This document shows positions 35,566 to 46,200 of a DNA stretch of 64,000 nt, one piece after another. Below the pieces are notes generated by a model. The model did no database searches and had not been told where the DNA came from. It saw only the letters and a list, made by a program, of their open reading frames with translations. This DNA comes from Camelus bactrianus. Lineage: Eukaryota > Chordata > Mammalia > Artiodactyla > Camelidae. Positions within the stretch are counted from its first letter, which is position 1; each line of letters begins with the position of its first letter. A program made the translations under genes and the position numbers. Location: assembly GCF_048773025.1 (NCBI RefSeq), contig NC_133564.1:33490645-33554644 (forward strand). The letters run 5' to 3'.

Positions 35566-37025
35566 GTAGAGTCTGAGAAAGGCAAGTGAGAAGCTCATCG
35601 GAGGAGCTGAGAGGGCCCCTTTACAGGGCCGTGACCCCACACTTTTCAAGATGCCACATGCTGCCTGCAAGTTCTGTCTGATCTGAGGACCTGACATCTA
35701 TGCGGGAGACCGAAGCATAGCTCCCCCAGACTAACGGGGGACCGAAACGAGCCCCTGACGCTGGCTCAGCCCGAAACTCTGGGAGCAGTTCCGGCGCCGC
35801 TGGGGCCCCAGACCGCACATTACAGGTGTCACCTGGCGCCTAACAGATGGCTGGGTTCCAGGGCGACTGAGAAGATTGACTTCCACCCACATTTGCTACA
35901 GAAAGAAACGTGCTGCCGCCCTTACAGACTCTGCCTGAAGACAGGATGCCTGCTTTCTGGGAAATCTTCAAACCTGGTGTGTAAAGTACTGAAAATGAAA
36001 CCTAGGGGAAACACACCACCTCCACACACTCCTCCCCTTGGTAACGCAGCGGGGGGGGGGGGGGGGGGGGGAGTCCGGAACTGAAGAAGTAAAATGCTCA
36101 TCTTCATTCTGCCCCTGGAGTCCCATTGTAAAAACAGCCATCTGGAATGTCTATTCCGTGGTGTATTTTTCCCTCAAAGACAGGAATAACAGTAACACTG
36201 AAAGCTGCGCTGATAAGCATGAACAACATCCCACATTAACAGACTGCATGAAAAGGAGTATTTTATTAGTGAAGAAATCCGGATTTAACATGTGCTTTTA
36301 TTTCAGAAGGAGAAAGAGAAAAAAAAAAACAGCCAAAAATCAGTATTCACAGAATCCAACAAATATGCCTTTGGCATCAATTCAGAGTCAAGACTCAGTG
36401 TCAATGCACCACAGCAAGGGACACTGCCCTCCAAGATGCTGTCCTCTGGGCGTTAATGAGCTGACCCCACTGGAACGCTGCATGATTGGGACCGTTCTGC
36501 ACACGAGCTCCTCTCCGCTGCAAGCAAGCACAAACTAGTACCTCTTCTCCTTCCAGGATACTTTCTTGAGTGCCACCACGCTGAGCTACAATAGCTGTAT
36601 TGATGCCCCAGCTATCTTGAAGCAAACCTAACCTCAAAAGGACTTAGCCATTTTCAAATCAATGCGGAGATTAAAGTGAAACATTATGGAGTTCCAAACG
36701 TAAACTAAAAGTGAACCAGGTGCAGGCGTTTAAAGTCAATCCCATGCAAAGTTAGTGACACCCGTGGGCAGGGGCGCTGTAAACAAACCTTCCACCACCG
36801 CGGACGGATGAGAAGGATTGTCAGCCCAACAAACAGCCTGAAGCTGTGACTCCAACATCCCTTGGAATGGAGCAAAATCACAGCCTGGCAGAGCATTCTG
36901 ACATGGTGTAGTCAGGTGAAAAGAAACAGGCAGAACTGTTGAGGAGCCCGGATTCCCCTTCGCCCCAACACCCAGTTCTTCTGCCAACCTTGTTGCTGTA
37001 CCTTTAAAACATATCAAGTCTTCAC
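35566..37025. other. Non-coding DNA with a CpG-rich left part and a G run
   Basis: The first 300 bp (to about 35860) is CpG-rich, for example TTCCGGCGCCGCTGG. It is the nearest thing to a CpG island in the window, but I see no gene start attached to it. A 21-base G run lies at 36051-36071. The rest is unclassified; open frames near 36038-36538 use the G run and are not credible. Confidence 0.45.
36051..36071 (+). repeat. (G)21 homopolymer
   Basis: Twenty-one consecutive G bases between GTAACGCAGC and AGTCCGG. It can fold as a G-quadruplex and is also a common place for assembly length error. Confidence 0.95.
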
Positions 37026-37029
37026 GCAG

Positions 37030-37690
37030 TCACCTCTCAACCGCTACTCCTGGATCCTCACCATCAAACTGCAGCAGCCTCCTCCCAGCCAGCTCTCTTC
37101 CACCCTCGTCTCTCTCCAGACTATCCTACAGCAGCCAGAGTGCACCTGTCAACACTGCAATCAGGCTGTGTCGTCTCCCCACTCAAACCTCTCCAAAGTC
37201 TTCCCCGCACTCAGAGTAAATCCCGAGGTTCTCACCTTGGCCTCTGGCCTGCGCTGATGCCGCGGCCCCCAGCCCTTCCCCCACCACCCCCGGCCACCTG
37301 CCCTGCGGGCCGGCTTCAGCCACACTGACCTGCTGTCCGAGAACACACCAGGCATCTGTGCTTCCTATACTCTTCCCTAGAACACCCTCCCCCAGAGGCT
37401 CACAGGCTTACTCCCGCATTTCAAGGGTCACCTCTCCTCAGTGAGACTTTTCTGGACCAACACCACCCAAAACAGCATCCTTGTCACCTCCACTCCCTCC
37501 CCTCACTCTATTTCTCCTCGTGCCACCTCAGCACCTGTCATTTTATCACACAGCTCTTTGCTCACTGCTGGGCTCCTACTTTGGAATATAAATCCGGTGA
37601 GGGAAGGACTAGGTTCACCACCATACCCCCAGCACGGAGAACAATTTCTCCCTCACAGAAGGTTCTCCATAAATGTGTGCAGAATAAAGG
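37030..37690 (+). repeat. LINE-2, about 650 bp of the 3' region
   Basis: The order CTACAGCAGCCAGAGTGCAC, CTCAAACCTCTCCAAAGTCT, AGAGTAAATCCCGAGGTTCT, CAGCACCTGTCATTTTATCA, CCCCAGCACGGAGAACAATT and CTCCATAAATGTGTGCAGAA is the plus-strand L2 3' region through to its tail. It is the best-preserved L2 in the window. Confidence 0.85.
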
Positions 37691-37702
37691 AAGGAAGGAA
37701 TT

Positions 37703-37734
37703 AATTAATTAATTAGTTAACTAATTAATTAATT
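37703..37734. repeat. 32-bp perfect AT-rich palindrome
   Basis: AATTAATTAATT arms flank a central AGTTAACT, giving perfect two-fold symmetry from 37703 to 37734, just downstream of the L2 tail. It could extrude as a cruciform. An origin as an AATT/TTAA microsatellite is likely. Confidence 0.9.
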
Positions 37735-37739
37735 CCCAG

Positions 37740-38508
37740 CTCTAATAATAAATATCTTTCTGATCTTCAGCACCTCACTAGTCTCACATCTGGGTTGAGG
37801 AAATCACATTGCATGGTTGCTAATGTCTCCTCTTATTCTGAAACGCTAACATTTCCCTAATCAGCTTAGCACCACATCAGGGAAACTACCACTGGGTTAG
37901 TTGTATCAAGTTTGCTGCAAATGATATTAACAGCCCACATGTTCACTAAAACAACCTCTTAGCACACTTTAACTTTCATTCTTTATGGATTCGTGGTTCT
38001 TTAAGGTACCCAATTAGTTTCAGCTGTCAGCAGTGTCAGTTTACATGTGTATGTGCACCCACCCAGCCAGTCTTGCGAGGGATGAACACTTTTCTCAGGC
38101 TGGTTACCTGGACCTTGTCCTTCCCAACACTACCTCAGACACGTGGATTCTTTTACAATTAAGGTCCAGGGGTCCCCAGAGCTGAGCAAGTTATACTGTC
38201 GAGGTTTCCAGGTGGTGTCTGAACACCCTCGCAAAGAATAGGTCAATACAGGAAAAAGATACATAGGGCCTGGAAAGTTAATTAACATCAATCAAAATTG
38301 TATCTTTTACATCACGTGGCTTTTATCTAGATTTTACTTTTTAAACTTACAACACTCGTCTTTTCCTTCCAAAAACTATTTTAGGAAAATACACCAATTA
38401 TTGACTCAGTACTCAAATCGTTACTGTCACAGGTTATCCAAGACAAGAAAAGCTCTTTCCACACTGACATTTAGTTTAGAGACTGAAACGGAATCATAGG
38501 CAAGTTTT
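37740..38508. other. Unique AT-rich non-coding DNA
   Basis: No gene or repeat recognised. Confidence 0.4.
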
Positions 38509-38525
38509 AAGTCTAATTATCTTTT

Positions 38526-38644
38526 TTGGGATGGGGGAGTAATTAGGTTTATTTATTTTTATTTAACGGAGATACTGGGGATTGAACCCAGGACCTCGTG
38601 CATGCTAAACATGCACTCTTCCACTGAACTATACCCTCCCTCCC
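38526..38644 (-). mobile_element. Vic-1 camelid SINE, minus strand, perfect 17-bp TSD
   Basis: On the plus strand the reverse complement reads AATTAGGTTTATTTATTTTT, then GGGGATTGAACCCAGGACCT, CGTGCATGCTAAACATGCAC and ACTATACCCTCCCTCC. The 17-bp AAGTCTAATTATCTTTT is repeated exactly at 38509-38525 and 38645-38661, so the insertion is young and complete. Confidence 0.96.
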
Positions 38645-38661
38645 AAGTCTAATTATCTTTT

Positions 38662-39058
38662 AAAAATTGGTTTATCAAAGGATGAGGCCATTATGTACAT
38701 GTCAACAACATTTTTGCAAAAATATTTTGAGGAGAACTCTTTTTACCGTGAAACAATTTCTATAAAGGAATTTTCTCATTATTAGCCAACCTGAAACATT
38801 CTGAACATGGTCTGAAATTTTCCAAGGGAAATCAGTTCCAAATATTTGATATTCCTTGAACTACATGCATGGGTAAATAGTTCTATTTCAGTGCAATGGT
38901 GCCTTTCACATCAAAAAGCTTGATTTTTATTCCTCAGAATGAAATTAAATATGTCAAGGCCTTATTTTAACAACAAAGATGGTAGCTGGTATGAAAAAGG
39001 AAAAATCACAAACTAATCTCTCATGAACAGATACAAAAAGCCCTACTCAAAATGTCAG
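38662..39058. other. Unique AT-rich non-coding DNA
   Basis: No gene or repeat recognised between the SINE and the old L1. Confidence 0.4.
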
Positions 39059-39059
39059 C

Positions 39060-41425
39060 AAATTGAATTCACTAATAAATAAAATATCAAATTGATTTTA
39101 TCGCAAGTACTAAGTTGGTTTAACATGCTGAAATCGAGAATTTAATTTCTCACATTAACAGTCTAAAGCAGAAAGATCTATAATCCGCTCAACAAATGCA
39201 GAAAATATATTTAGTAAAATTCAATATTCATGATTTAAAACCCTTAGAAAAGTAGAAATAGAAGATCACTTCCTTCCTCTTTATTTTTTACTTCCCCCAA
39301 AATGCTATGGCAAACAACATACATAATGGTTAAATGCAGAAAATTTCCCCACAAAACAAGTGACAGGACAAGGATTGTCCACCATCAGCACTTCCGGTCA
39401 ACAGTCAGTGGAGCCCAGTCAGTGCAACGTGAACAAGGAAATAAATGGTATAAGGACTGGAAAGAAAGAAACAAAGCTGTATTATGTTTGTAGACTATCC
39501 AAAGGCATTTACGGATAAGCTGTCTGGAGAGTTTAACAATTTAGGAAAATCAACTAGCACTGCGGAAAAACCAATCAAATTTCAATACAAACAGCAAGCA
39601 GAAAATCAAATCTAAAATGGTAACATTTGCAACAGCGTAAAAAAAGTACTTAAGTGCCTTGAAATAAACCTAACAAAGGATACGTAAGATTTCTAAAGGA
39701 AAACTACAGAACTTTATTAAGATGTTTAACAAGACTTAAATAGAGAAGGACTGGATATTATAAAATGTCCATTTTCTTCAGATTAACTTGCAGATTCAGT
39801 GCAATCCCACTCAAAATCCCAAAACTTGATTTGAGGGTATGGAACTTCACTAAGTTGATTCTATACATTTTAAACGGCAATGCAAAGGATCTGGACGAGT
39901 CAAGACTCTCTTGAAGAAGAATGCTCTCAGATATCAAGATTTTTTCACAAAGTAAACCAGTGTTGTTATAGGCATGAAATAGATCAAGAGAACAGACTCA
40001 CACTCATAGTGACATGTGATAAAACATACAAGTAGAAAGAAGAGTCTTTGCAGTGATTACATGTCCACAGAGAAGACGTCAATTTGCCTCACATCACACA
40101 TAAAAATTACTGTCAGATGAACTTTGGACCTAAATTTGAAAGGCTAAATACAGAAAATAAAACAGAAAAATACATTAAATTCAATTAAGTTTATTACAGA
40201 AAGTACATTAAATACAGAATTTAACAGATGAAATCCTTCATCCTCCTTTCCTTCAGGTAGGAAAGGATGTCTTAAACAAGGCACAAAAAACACAAACCAT
40301 AAAGGAAATCATTTGTAAGTGTCACTACATCAAAATTAAAATTTTCCATTTACCAAGAAACACCATGGGAAACTCATGGCTGAGCAGGAGAAGAGACTAG
40401 CCACATGGAGAACATAGGGAACAAGAGGGCCCAGAACATACAAGGGATTCTGCAAACAATTCAGAAGAGACAGACAACACAACAGAAAAACGATCCACTC
40501 CATGGAGGAGGAAATCCATGTGGTCGTAAATACAGGAAAAAATTCATCAACTTCCTTGTAACAGAGAAAAGCAAAGAAAACCCACAAAGACAGGGGAGGG
40601 CACAGCTCAGAGACAGAGGGCATGCTTAGCATGCACGGGGTCCTGGGTTCAATCCCCAGTACCTCTATTAAGTAAATAAATAAATAAACCCAATTACCTC
40701 TCCCTCTTAAAAAAAAAAAAAAAAAAACTGAAAAAAAGGAACTGTGAAAAAAAAAGAAAAAAATACCCACAAAGAGATATGAATACACACTCTTCATTTA
40801 TCAAAAACAAAAAAATGGGTTGACAATAATACTAAGTGTTGGCAAAGTCAGACGACCTTCTGGAACAGAGTAGAGGTGAAGAGACCCCAAACTTGACTTC
40901 TCCGCTAACAGAACGTCAAGCTAGTGTACCCCTGGAACACGGGCACAGAATATTCCCAGCTGCATCAGCTGTACTCCCCAAACTGTTAACACCACCAAGA
41001 GGTGGATAAATACAATGTCATTTTCAGTCAATGAAATACTACAGGCCAGTGAAATTTACCACACTAGAGCTCCACACAACAAAACACATGCATCTTACAA
41101 ACCTGGTGTAGAGCAAAGAAGAAAGACACAGAGAAGTGGTCTGACCCCATGTACGCACGATCCCCAAGCAGGAAAAGGCAAATGATATTACTTAAAGAGA
41201 GGAGAAATGGGTTTTTAAAGCACGAAAATTATTATCATAAAATGCAGATGGTCACCTGGGGAGGAGGACAGGGTGTGATGGGGGGGCCCAAGGCAGGCTG
41301 CAAGGAGGCTGCCAGTGCTTGGGTTATACAGGTCTTCTCTTCAACCTATTCATTAAGCTATATACTTATGGCCTACGAACGGTTTTATACATCTGTTATA
41401 CTCTACAACGAAAATCACTGAAAAT
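39060..41425 (+). mobile_element. Ancient LINE-1 (ORF2 end and 3' UTR), interrupted by Vic-1
   Basis: Plus-strand L1 order is seen: TAATCCGCTCAACAAATGCA, CAATCCCACTCAAAATCCCA, TGAAATAGATCAAGAGAACA, TACATCAAAATTAAAATTTT, AATACTAAGTGTTGGCAAAG, AAGAGGTGGATAAATACAAT and a 3' end with CTTCAACCTATTCATTAAGC. It is an old L1M-type copy about 2.2 kb long without the SINE, with many inactivating changes. Confidence 0.85.
40591..40764 (+). mobile_element. Vic-1 SINE nested in an old L1
   Basis: The SINE reads AGGGGAGGGCACAGCTCAGA, GCATGCTTAGCATGCACGGG, GTCCTGGGTTCAATCCCCAG, TACCTCTATTAAGTAAATAA and a long A-rich tail. The 11-bp ACCCACAAAGA is repeated at 40580-40590 and 40765-40775. Removing the SINE rejoins L1 ORF2-end sequence (GAAAACCCACAAAG...ATATGAATACACA). 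Confidence 0.93.
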
Positions 41426-42242
41426 AAACCTGTAAACTCTAGAGCTTGATCTGGAGCTCCTGGATAAATGTTTCGTTATCATAAACAAGCACAGGAAGAC
41501 AAAAGGATGATAAGAAATAGACTAAAAGTAACAGGGGAGACTCGGCCCTCTTCTCGCAGGCCCTGGGCTCTGCCCTGGTGTGCCCTCCACCACAGAAAAC
41601 ATCCACGCCCGAGCACTGAGGTCATTGGCTGCGGGAGCTGATCCAGCCTGCCGAGCTGGGGTCCACCCATCAGGACACATGTGCAAGCCTGGGTCCTTCG
41701 CACGCGATTAGAGAAGTTGAGGAGGGCGGGGGGCACGAGAGAGAATACATGAGACCCCACGGCCCAATTACTAGAAACCATCCCAAGGCCCAGGGCGGAA
41801 GGAATGCTGTGAAACTATATCTTCTTACAGGGGTCCGAGAGGGGGGTCGGAAGGCCAGTGGAAGCTACCGGTCTGCACCCGCAGGAGCCAAAGAGGCAAG
41901 GGGACCTGACCCCTGGTAGGGCCAGACGGGCTGGTGAGGGCCCACGATTCCAGCACGAGGCCCCAGAGCCCTCATTTCTCTCTCCTGATCCCTAGAGTGT
42001 CTTCACAGCCCCCTGTCCTCCATCCTCCTCCAGGCTGGGGCCTCCCTACCCGATGATGAGGGTGCACGGAGAGCCTGCTGCAGCCCCTCTCTGGGCTCTG
42101 CCCTATCCCACCCAACCATCCTGCCAGGCCCGCTGCCTTCCCCCGCACAATGAGGAGCTGGATCAAACGGAGCTTGGCTCTGAGACACTTCACTCAGTCT
42201 TCAACTCTGGAAAATCATTTGTGGTCATCTGAAGTATGTTTA
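41426..42242. other. Unclassified non-coding DNA
   Basis: No gene recognised. The part from 41820 to 42170 is GC-rich. Confidence 0.4.
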
Positions 42243-42348
42243 GGGGGAGAAGTATAGCTCAGTGGTAAAGCAGTGCTTATTAGCATGCACAAGGTCCTGG
42301 GTTCAATAACCAGTCCCTCCAGTTAAAGTAAATTAATTAAAAATATTC
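42243..42348 (+). mobile_element. Vic-1 camelid SINE, diverged
   Basis: The head is GGGGGAGAAGTATAGCTCAG, followed by AGCATGCACAAGGTCCTGGG, TTCAATAACCAGTCCCTCCA and a short AATTAATTAAAA tail. It is more diverged in both promoter boxes than the others, and I could not identify a target-site duplication, so it is probably an older copy. Confidence 0.88.
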
Positions 42349-43395
42349 TCTAATTAGGCCGACTCTGGCTTACTCATTTTGTACCAATTCTTAAGGATCA
42401 GACAAAATAAATTATTTTGAAGTCCCCTTGTATGCAGAGTAATCCTAACTTAGAAACAAAAGAGACAAAAATCATCTTCAGCTACAGAAGCAGCTGGCGA
42501 GTCACAGATGACTTGAGTTTTCACCTTTGGAGGCTTCAACTCGGTGAAAATCCACCGTCCACCTACATCCTTCCACGTCACGGTCGACATCCTTTAACCC
42601 ACCTGCTCTCCGGGGTTCCCACAGCCGCCGCCCTACTCAAGTCCTCATCTCTGGGCATCACGCCCACGCCCCACAGCAGCCTCCGAGGCGCTCTTCCTGC
42701 CTCAGTCTCCGTCAGGTCACCGACCAGGCCTCCCAACTGCAGGCGGGCTCAGACCCTCCAAGCAGCTGTGCGCAGACTCCAGGGGCCCCCAGAGGCTGCC
42801 GGGCCTCCTTGCATGACACTTACGGGGCTCAGGCGGCGCTCCAGCCTCTTACCCCCAACGCTGCCCTCGATGCGCTGCCCCCCACGCACGTTCCCCCGCC
42901 CACACACGCAGCCCTCTCCCATGTAGCTCTCCGCCCACGCATGATGCCACGCCCATGCACGCTGCCCCACCCACTCACGCAGCTCCCCCCACCCACTCTG
43001 CTGTCCCCTCCCAATGACTCAGCACCAACTCTTTCTGAAATCTGGAAGGTGCGTTTCTGCCCCTCTACTCACCAAACACCTCCTGCTCCAAATCACATTC
43101 CTTCTGCTGGGACCGTCCCCATTCAGGACAGTCCCAATCCTGAGTGGATCCCTCTGTGCTCTGCGCACCTAGGAGACTTGGCTTAAACTTCAGCTGAAGT
43201 ATCTGTTTCACTAAACGTGTCCACAGCCAAACTCTCGATTTCCCTCCTCAAACACGCTCCTCCCTTGGGCTGCTCCGTTCTGAGCTTGGAGCTACCATCC
43301 AGCTGGTGGCTCAGACTGAAAAGCTAGGGCCGACTGTGATGTCCTTCTTTCTCCCCCACGTGCGATCCGTAGGCAGTCCTGTCGGCACTACCTGG
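42349..43395. other. C-rich non-coding DNA
   Basis: No gene recognised. The 169-codon open frame at 42417-42926 overlaps several others and runs into the degenerate tandem repeat, so I do not call it. Confidence 0.45.
42850..43012 (+). repeat. Degenerate C-rich tandem repeat (minisatellite-like)
   Basis: Loose units of about 18-24 bp recur with the pattern CCCACGCACG or CCCACTCACG followed by (C)TGCCCC or AGCCC: CCCCACGCACGTTCCCCCGC, CCACACACGCAGCCC, CGCCCACGCATGATGCCACG, CCCATGCACGCTGCCCCACC and CACTCACGCAGCTCCCCCCA. Units are too diverged to count exactly. Confidence 0.6.
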
Positions 43396-43399
43396 GGCC

Positions 43400-43575
43400 C
43401 CACCCTCCCGGCGGCTCCCTGCTCTCCCCTGCTCTCCTCCAACCCCTTCTCCACAAAGGAGACAGAGAGACCTTGTAAAAACATAAAGCTCATAATGTCA
43501 TTCCTTCTGTTAAAGGACTCCACTGACATTCCGCTGGTTTTCAAATAAAATTCCTTCCCTTTTCAAAACCCTGAA
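43400..43575 (+). repeat. LINE-2 fragment
   Basis: CATAATGTCATTCCTTCTGT, AAAGGACTCCACTGACATTC and AAATAAAATTCCTTCCCTTT correspond to the L2 segment 'catgtcactcccctgcttaaaaccctccaatggcttcccattgc'. Confidence 0.65.
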
Positions 43576-44325
43576 TTACCATGCTGGTTTCAGATTAGAT
43601 TAGAATTTCTTTGCAACTATGAATTAGCATTTATTAAAAATACACCAAAACTTGAAAAAAGCAATAAACCAAGGGAATCAAAACTGTTGATCTTGCATTA
43701 ATCACATTTAGCTTAAAACTTAGCTGTACCTTATTAGAAACAGAAAAAAAACAATCACGGGACTATATCTGAACCCCACAGGTACCCCTGGAGAGTCCCC
43801 ACACCTCCAGGGACCCTCCCCCCAGACAGTACTGCGACCTCGTGGGCTATCACAAACCGTCCAACACAAACCGAACTTCAGCCCACGAGGTGCATGTAAT
43901 AAGTCAGTCAAAGATGCCTTGCTTTGGGCTGGAATTAAATCAACTCGAAGTGGTAAGAAAGACAATTTCATTTTGACCGTAAGTTCTAATTAACTACTGA
44001 TCATACAGTAATTTCTAAGAGCCATCTTGGACCAAAGGATCCCAGATAGTAAAAAGTGGGAAAATACTGTTCAATACTCACCGATATCACCTTGGGAACA
44101 AAACAAAACAAAACAACAGCAAGAAAAATGAATGCCAGGTTCCACCCTCGGAGATTCCGATTTAATCTGCCTGGCACGAGATCCAGGTGAGTTCTTTTTA
44201 AGTTCCTGCAGATGTTTCTAAGAGCTGAGAACGACAAAACCAGATGACCGCCCCTAATTCTCTTTCTACCCTCATTTCCTCCCATAAACCCCTCACTCTG
44301 CTCATTTTTTGGTTCCTCAAATATG
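43576..44325. other. Unclassified non-coding DNA
   Basis: No gene recognised. A (AAAAC)n-like run lies at about 44099-44117. Confidence 0.4.
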
Positions 44326-44329
44326 TCAA

Positions 44330-44715
44330 ACTCATTCTCCACCTCAGGGTCTTTGCAGGAGCTCTTCCAACTGCCTTGCAGGTTTTTGCCCCTACCCAGC
44401 CCACCCACAAGGCTCCCTCCTTCCTGTCCAGCCCTGCTTCATCTTAGGTATCACCTCCTTATAGAGGTCTTCTCCAATCACCCAATCAAGAAGCCGCTGG
44501 TCACTCTGAACTGAATCTCCCTTCAGCTGTCTGCAGAGCATTTAACATTCTCTGAATTTCTCTTGTTTCTTTATTGTCTGTTCTCCCCACTAGAACACGA
44601 ACTCCAGGAAAGCGAAATCCTTATGCATGCTGTTCATCACAGCTTCCCAAGCTGCTAGGACAGTGCCTGGCACACACCAGGTTCGGTAAATATCTGTTGA
44701 ATGAATGAGTCATAA
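44330..44715 (+). repeat. LINE-2 3' end
   Basis: CAGGGTCTTTGCAGGAGCTC, TATAGAGGTCTTCTCCAATC, CCCCACTAGAACACGAACTC, GGACAGTGCCTGGCACACAC and AATATCTGTTGAATGAATGA are the plus-strand L2 3' end in correct order through its terminal (TGAA) tail. Confidence 0.88.
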
Positions 44716-45305
44716 AGCAAGTGAACATAATCCAGGTCACCTCCACCTACCAAGTCTCACTGAAAATCACCGTATTACAAATTTAGCCAAACTATAAATG
44801 TTACAGTCATCCTTACTGAAAATATCCTTTTTCCTATCCTATAGCTAGAGAATTATTACTTTAAAGACTAAAATTCATCTTTCAGGAAAGTTCTCAAATT
44901 GACAAACATCATACCAAAAAAAAAAAAACTACCGGTCTGTCTGACTCCCAGAGTGAGTACACTTAAAATAATGTGTCCCTGCAATTTTCTCTGGCATAAA
45001 CTATCACCTCTCCGGGCATTGCAGCATGACTATTTCCTTACATTCTTCAACATCATGTATATTTTTTAAATTAAGTCTTTCACTCCATGGATGACATTCA
45101 TTCATATAATCAGGCTGTTAGAGATATCTTTCAAACTCAAGGTCTCTAATGACCAACTTTAGTGGAAATAAACAGGAAGTCTAAAGGGTAAATAGGTGAC
45201 ATATTCACATATTATTTTCTCCAGCTCCGTTTTTTCGGGTACCAAAAGTAGAAGCACCTCTATTCATACATGAAAGAAATTCAAGGCTGATTTAAAAAAT
45301 TAAAC
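44716..45305. other. AT-rich unique non-coding DNA
   Basis: No gene recognised; an A12 run lies at about 44914-44925. Confidence 0.4.
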
Positions 45306-45309
45306 AAAT

Positions 45310-45538
45310 GTAACAAAAAAAGAAGCAGACTCCCAGAAATGGAGAGCAAACTGGTGGTTACCAGTGGCAAGAGAGAAAAGGGGAGGGGCAAGACAGGGCT
45401 AGGGGATTAAGAGATACAAGCTATTAGGTATAAAATAAGTCAAAAGGATATATTTTACAAGGGAAATAAAGTGAACACTTTATAACTATAAATGGAGCAT
45501 AACTTTAAAACTTTTTAACTAAATTTTTTTTAAATCAA
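45310..45538 (+). mobile_element. Older LINE-1 3' end fragment
   Basis: AAGCAGACTCCCAGAAATGG, AAACTGGTGGTTACCAGTGG, GCAAGACAGGGCTAGGGGAT and TATAAATGGAGCATAACTTT follow the L1MA/artiodactyl L1 3' UTR. It is 5'-truncated and ends in an A/T-rich stretch. Confidence 0.8.
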
Positions 45539-45619
45539 GGCTGATCTAATGCCCATTACTAGTTATATTGAGAAAATCATCATCATCATCAAAAAAAAAA
45601 AAAAAAAAAGCTGCTACAT

Positions 45620-46200
45620 TTAGTGGGTAGAATAGTGGTCTCCAAAGAGATACATCCACATCCTGGAACCTATGACTATTGCCTCGCACGGCTAAGAGTG
45701 AGTATTGCCTTACATGGTAAAAAATGTGATGAAGGTCGTGATCTTGAAAAAAGATGCTTATCCTGAATTATCTGGTTCAGCCCTAAATGTGATCCCACGC
45801 ATCCTTTTAAGAGAGAGGCAGAGGGAGTTCTGACACAGAGGGGAGGAGGAGGTGTGACCACAGAAGCAGACACTGGAGGGATGTGGCCAAAAGCCAACAA
45901 TAAATGCTACAAGAGGCAAGAAGGGAGGGGAGAGGGTATAGCTCAGTGGTAGAGTACGGGCTTAGCATGCATTAAGTTCTGGGTTCAACTCCCAGTACTT
46001 TCACCAAGAAAAAAAAAAAAAAAGACATTGGAAGAGGCAAGGAAGGGGTTCTCCCCTAGAGCCCACAGAGGGGGCACAGCACTTCCAACCCTTCAATTTT
46101 AGACTTCTAGCCTCCAGATTGCAAGAAAAGACATTTCTATTGTTTTAAGCCTCCCAGCCTATGGTCATTTTACAACATTTGTTACAACAGCCACCAGAAA
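45620..46200 (+). repeat. Old LTR-like repeat (ERVL-MaLR type, tentative), carrying a Vic-1
   Basis: Phrases such as GTAGAATAGTGGTCTCCAAA, ATCCTGAATTATCTGGTTCA, CACGCATCCTTTTAAGAGAG and TGGAGGGATGTGGCCAAAAG at the left, with TTCTAGCCTCCAGATTGCAA and TTGTTTTAAGCCTCCCAGCC at the right, belong to a well-known old mammalian repeat with an MLT1-like 3' end. I cannot settle the exact family. It is a fossil of eutherian age, interrupted by a younger SINE. Confidence 0.5.
45926..46031 (+). mobile_element. Vic-1 camelid SINE inside an older LTR-like repeat
   Basis: GGAGAGGGTATAGCTCAGTG, GCTTAGCATGCATTAAGTTC and TGGGTTCAACTCCCAGTACT are followed by a short A15 tail. AAGAGGCAAGAAGGG (45911-45925) and AAGAGGCAAGGAAGGG (46032-46047) form a nearly perfect target-site duplication. 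Confidence 0.92.

Noticed and set aside
45926-45990. tRNA gene (A and B boxes present)
   Set aside because: The boxes belong to Vic-1 SINEs; there is no cloverleaf with an intact acceptor stem, and an A-rich tail and target-site duplications are present.
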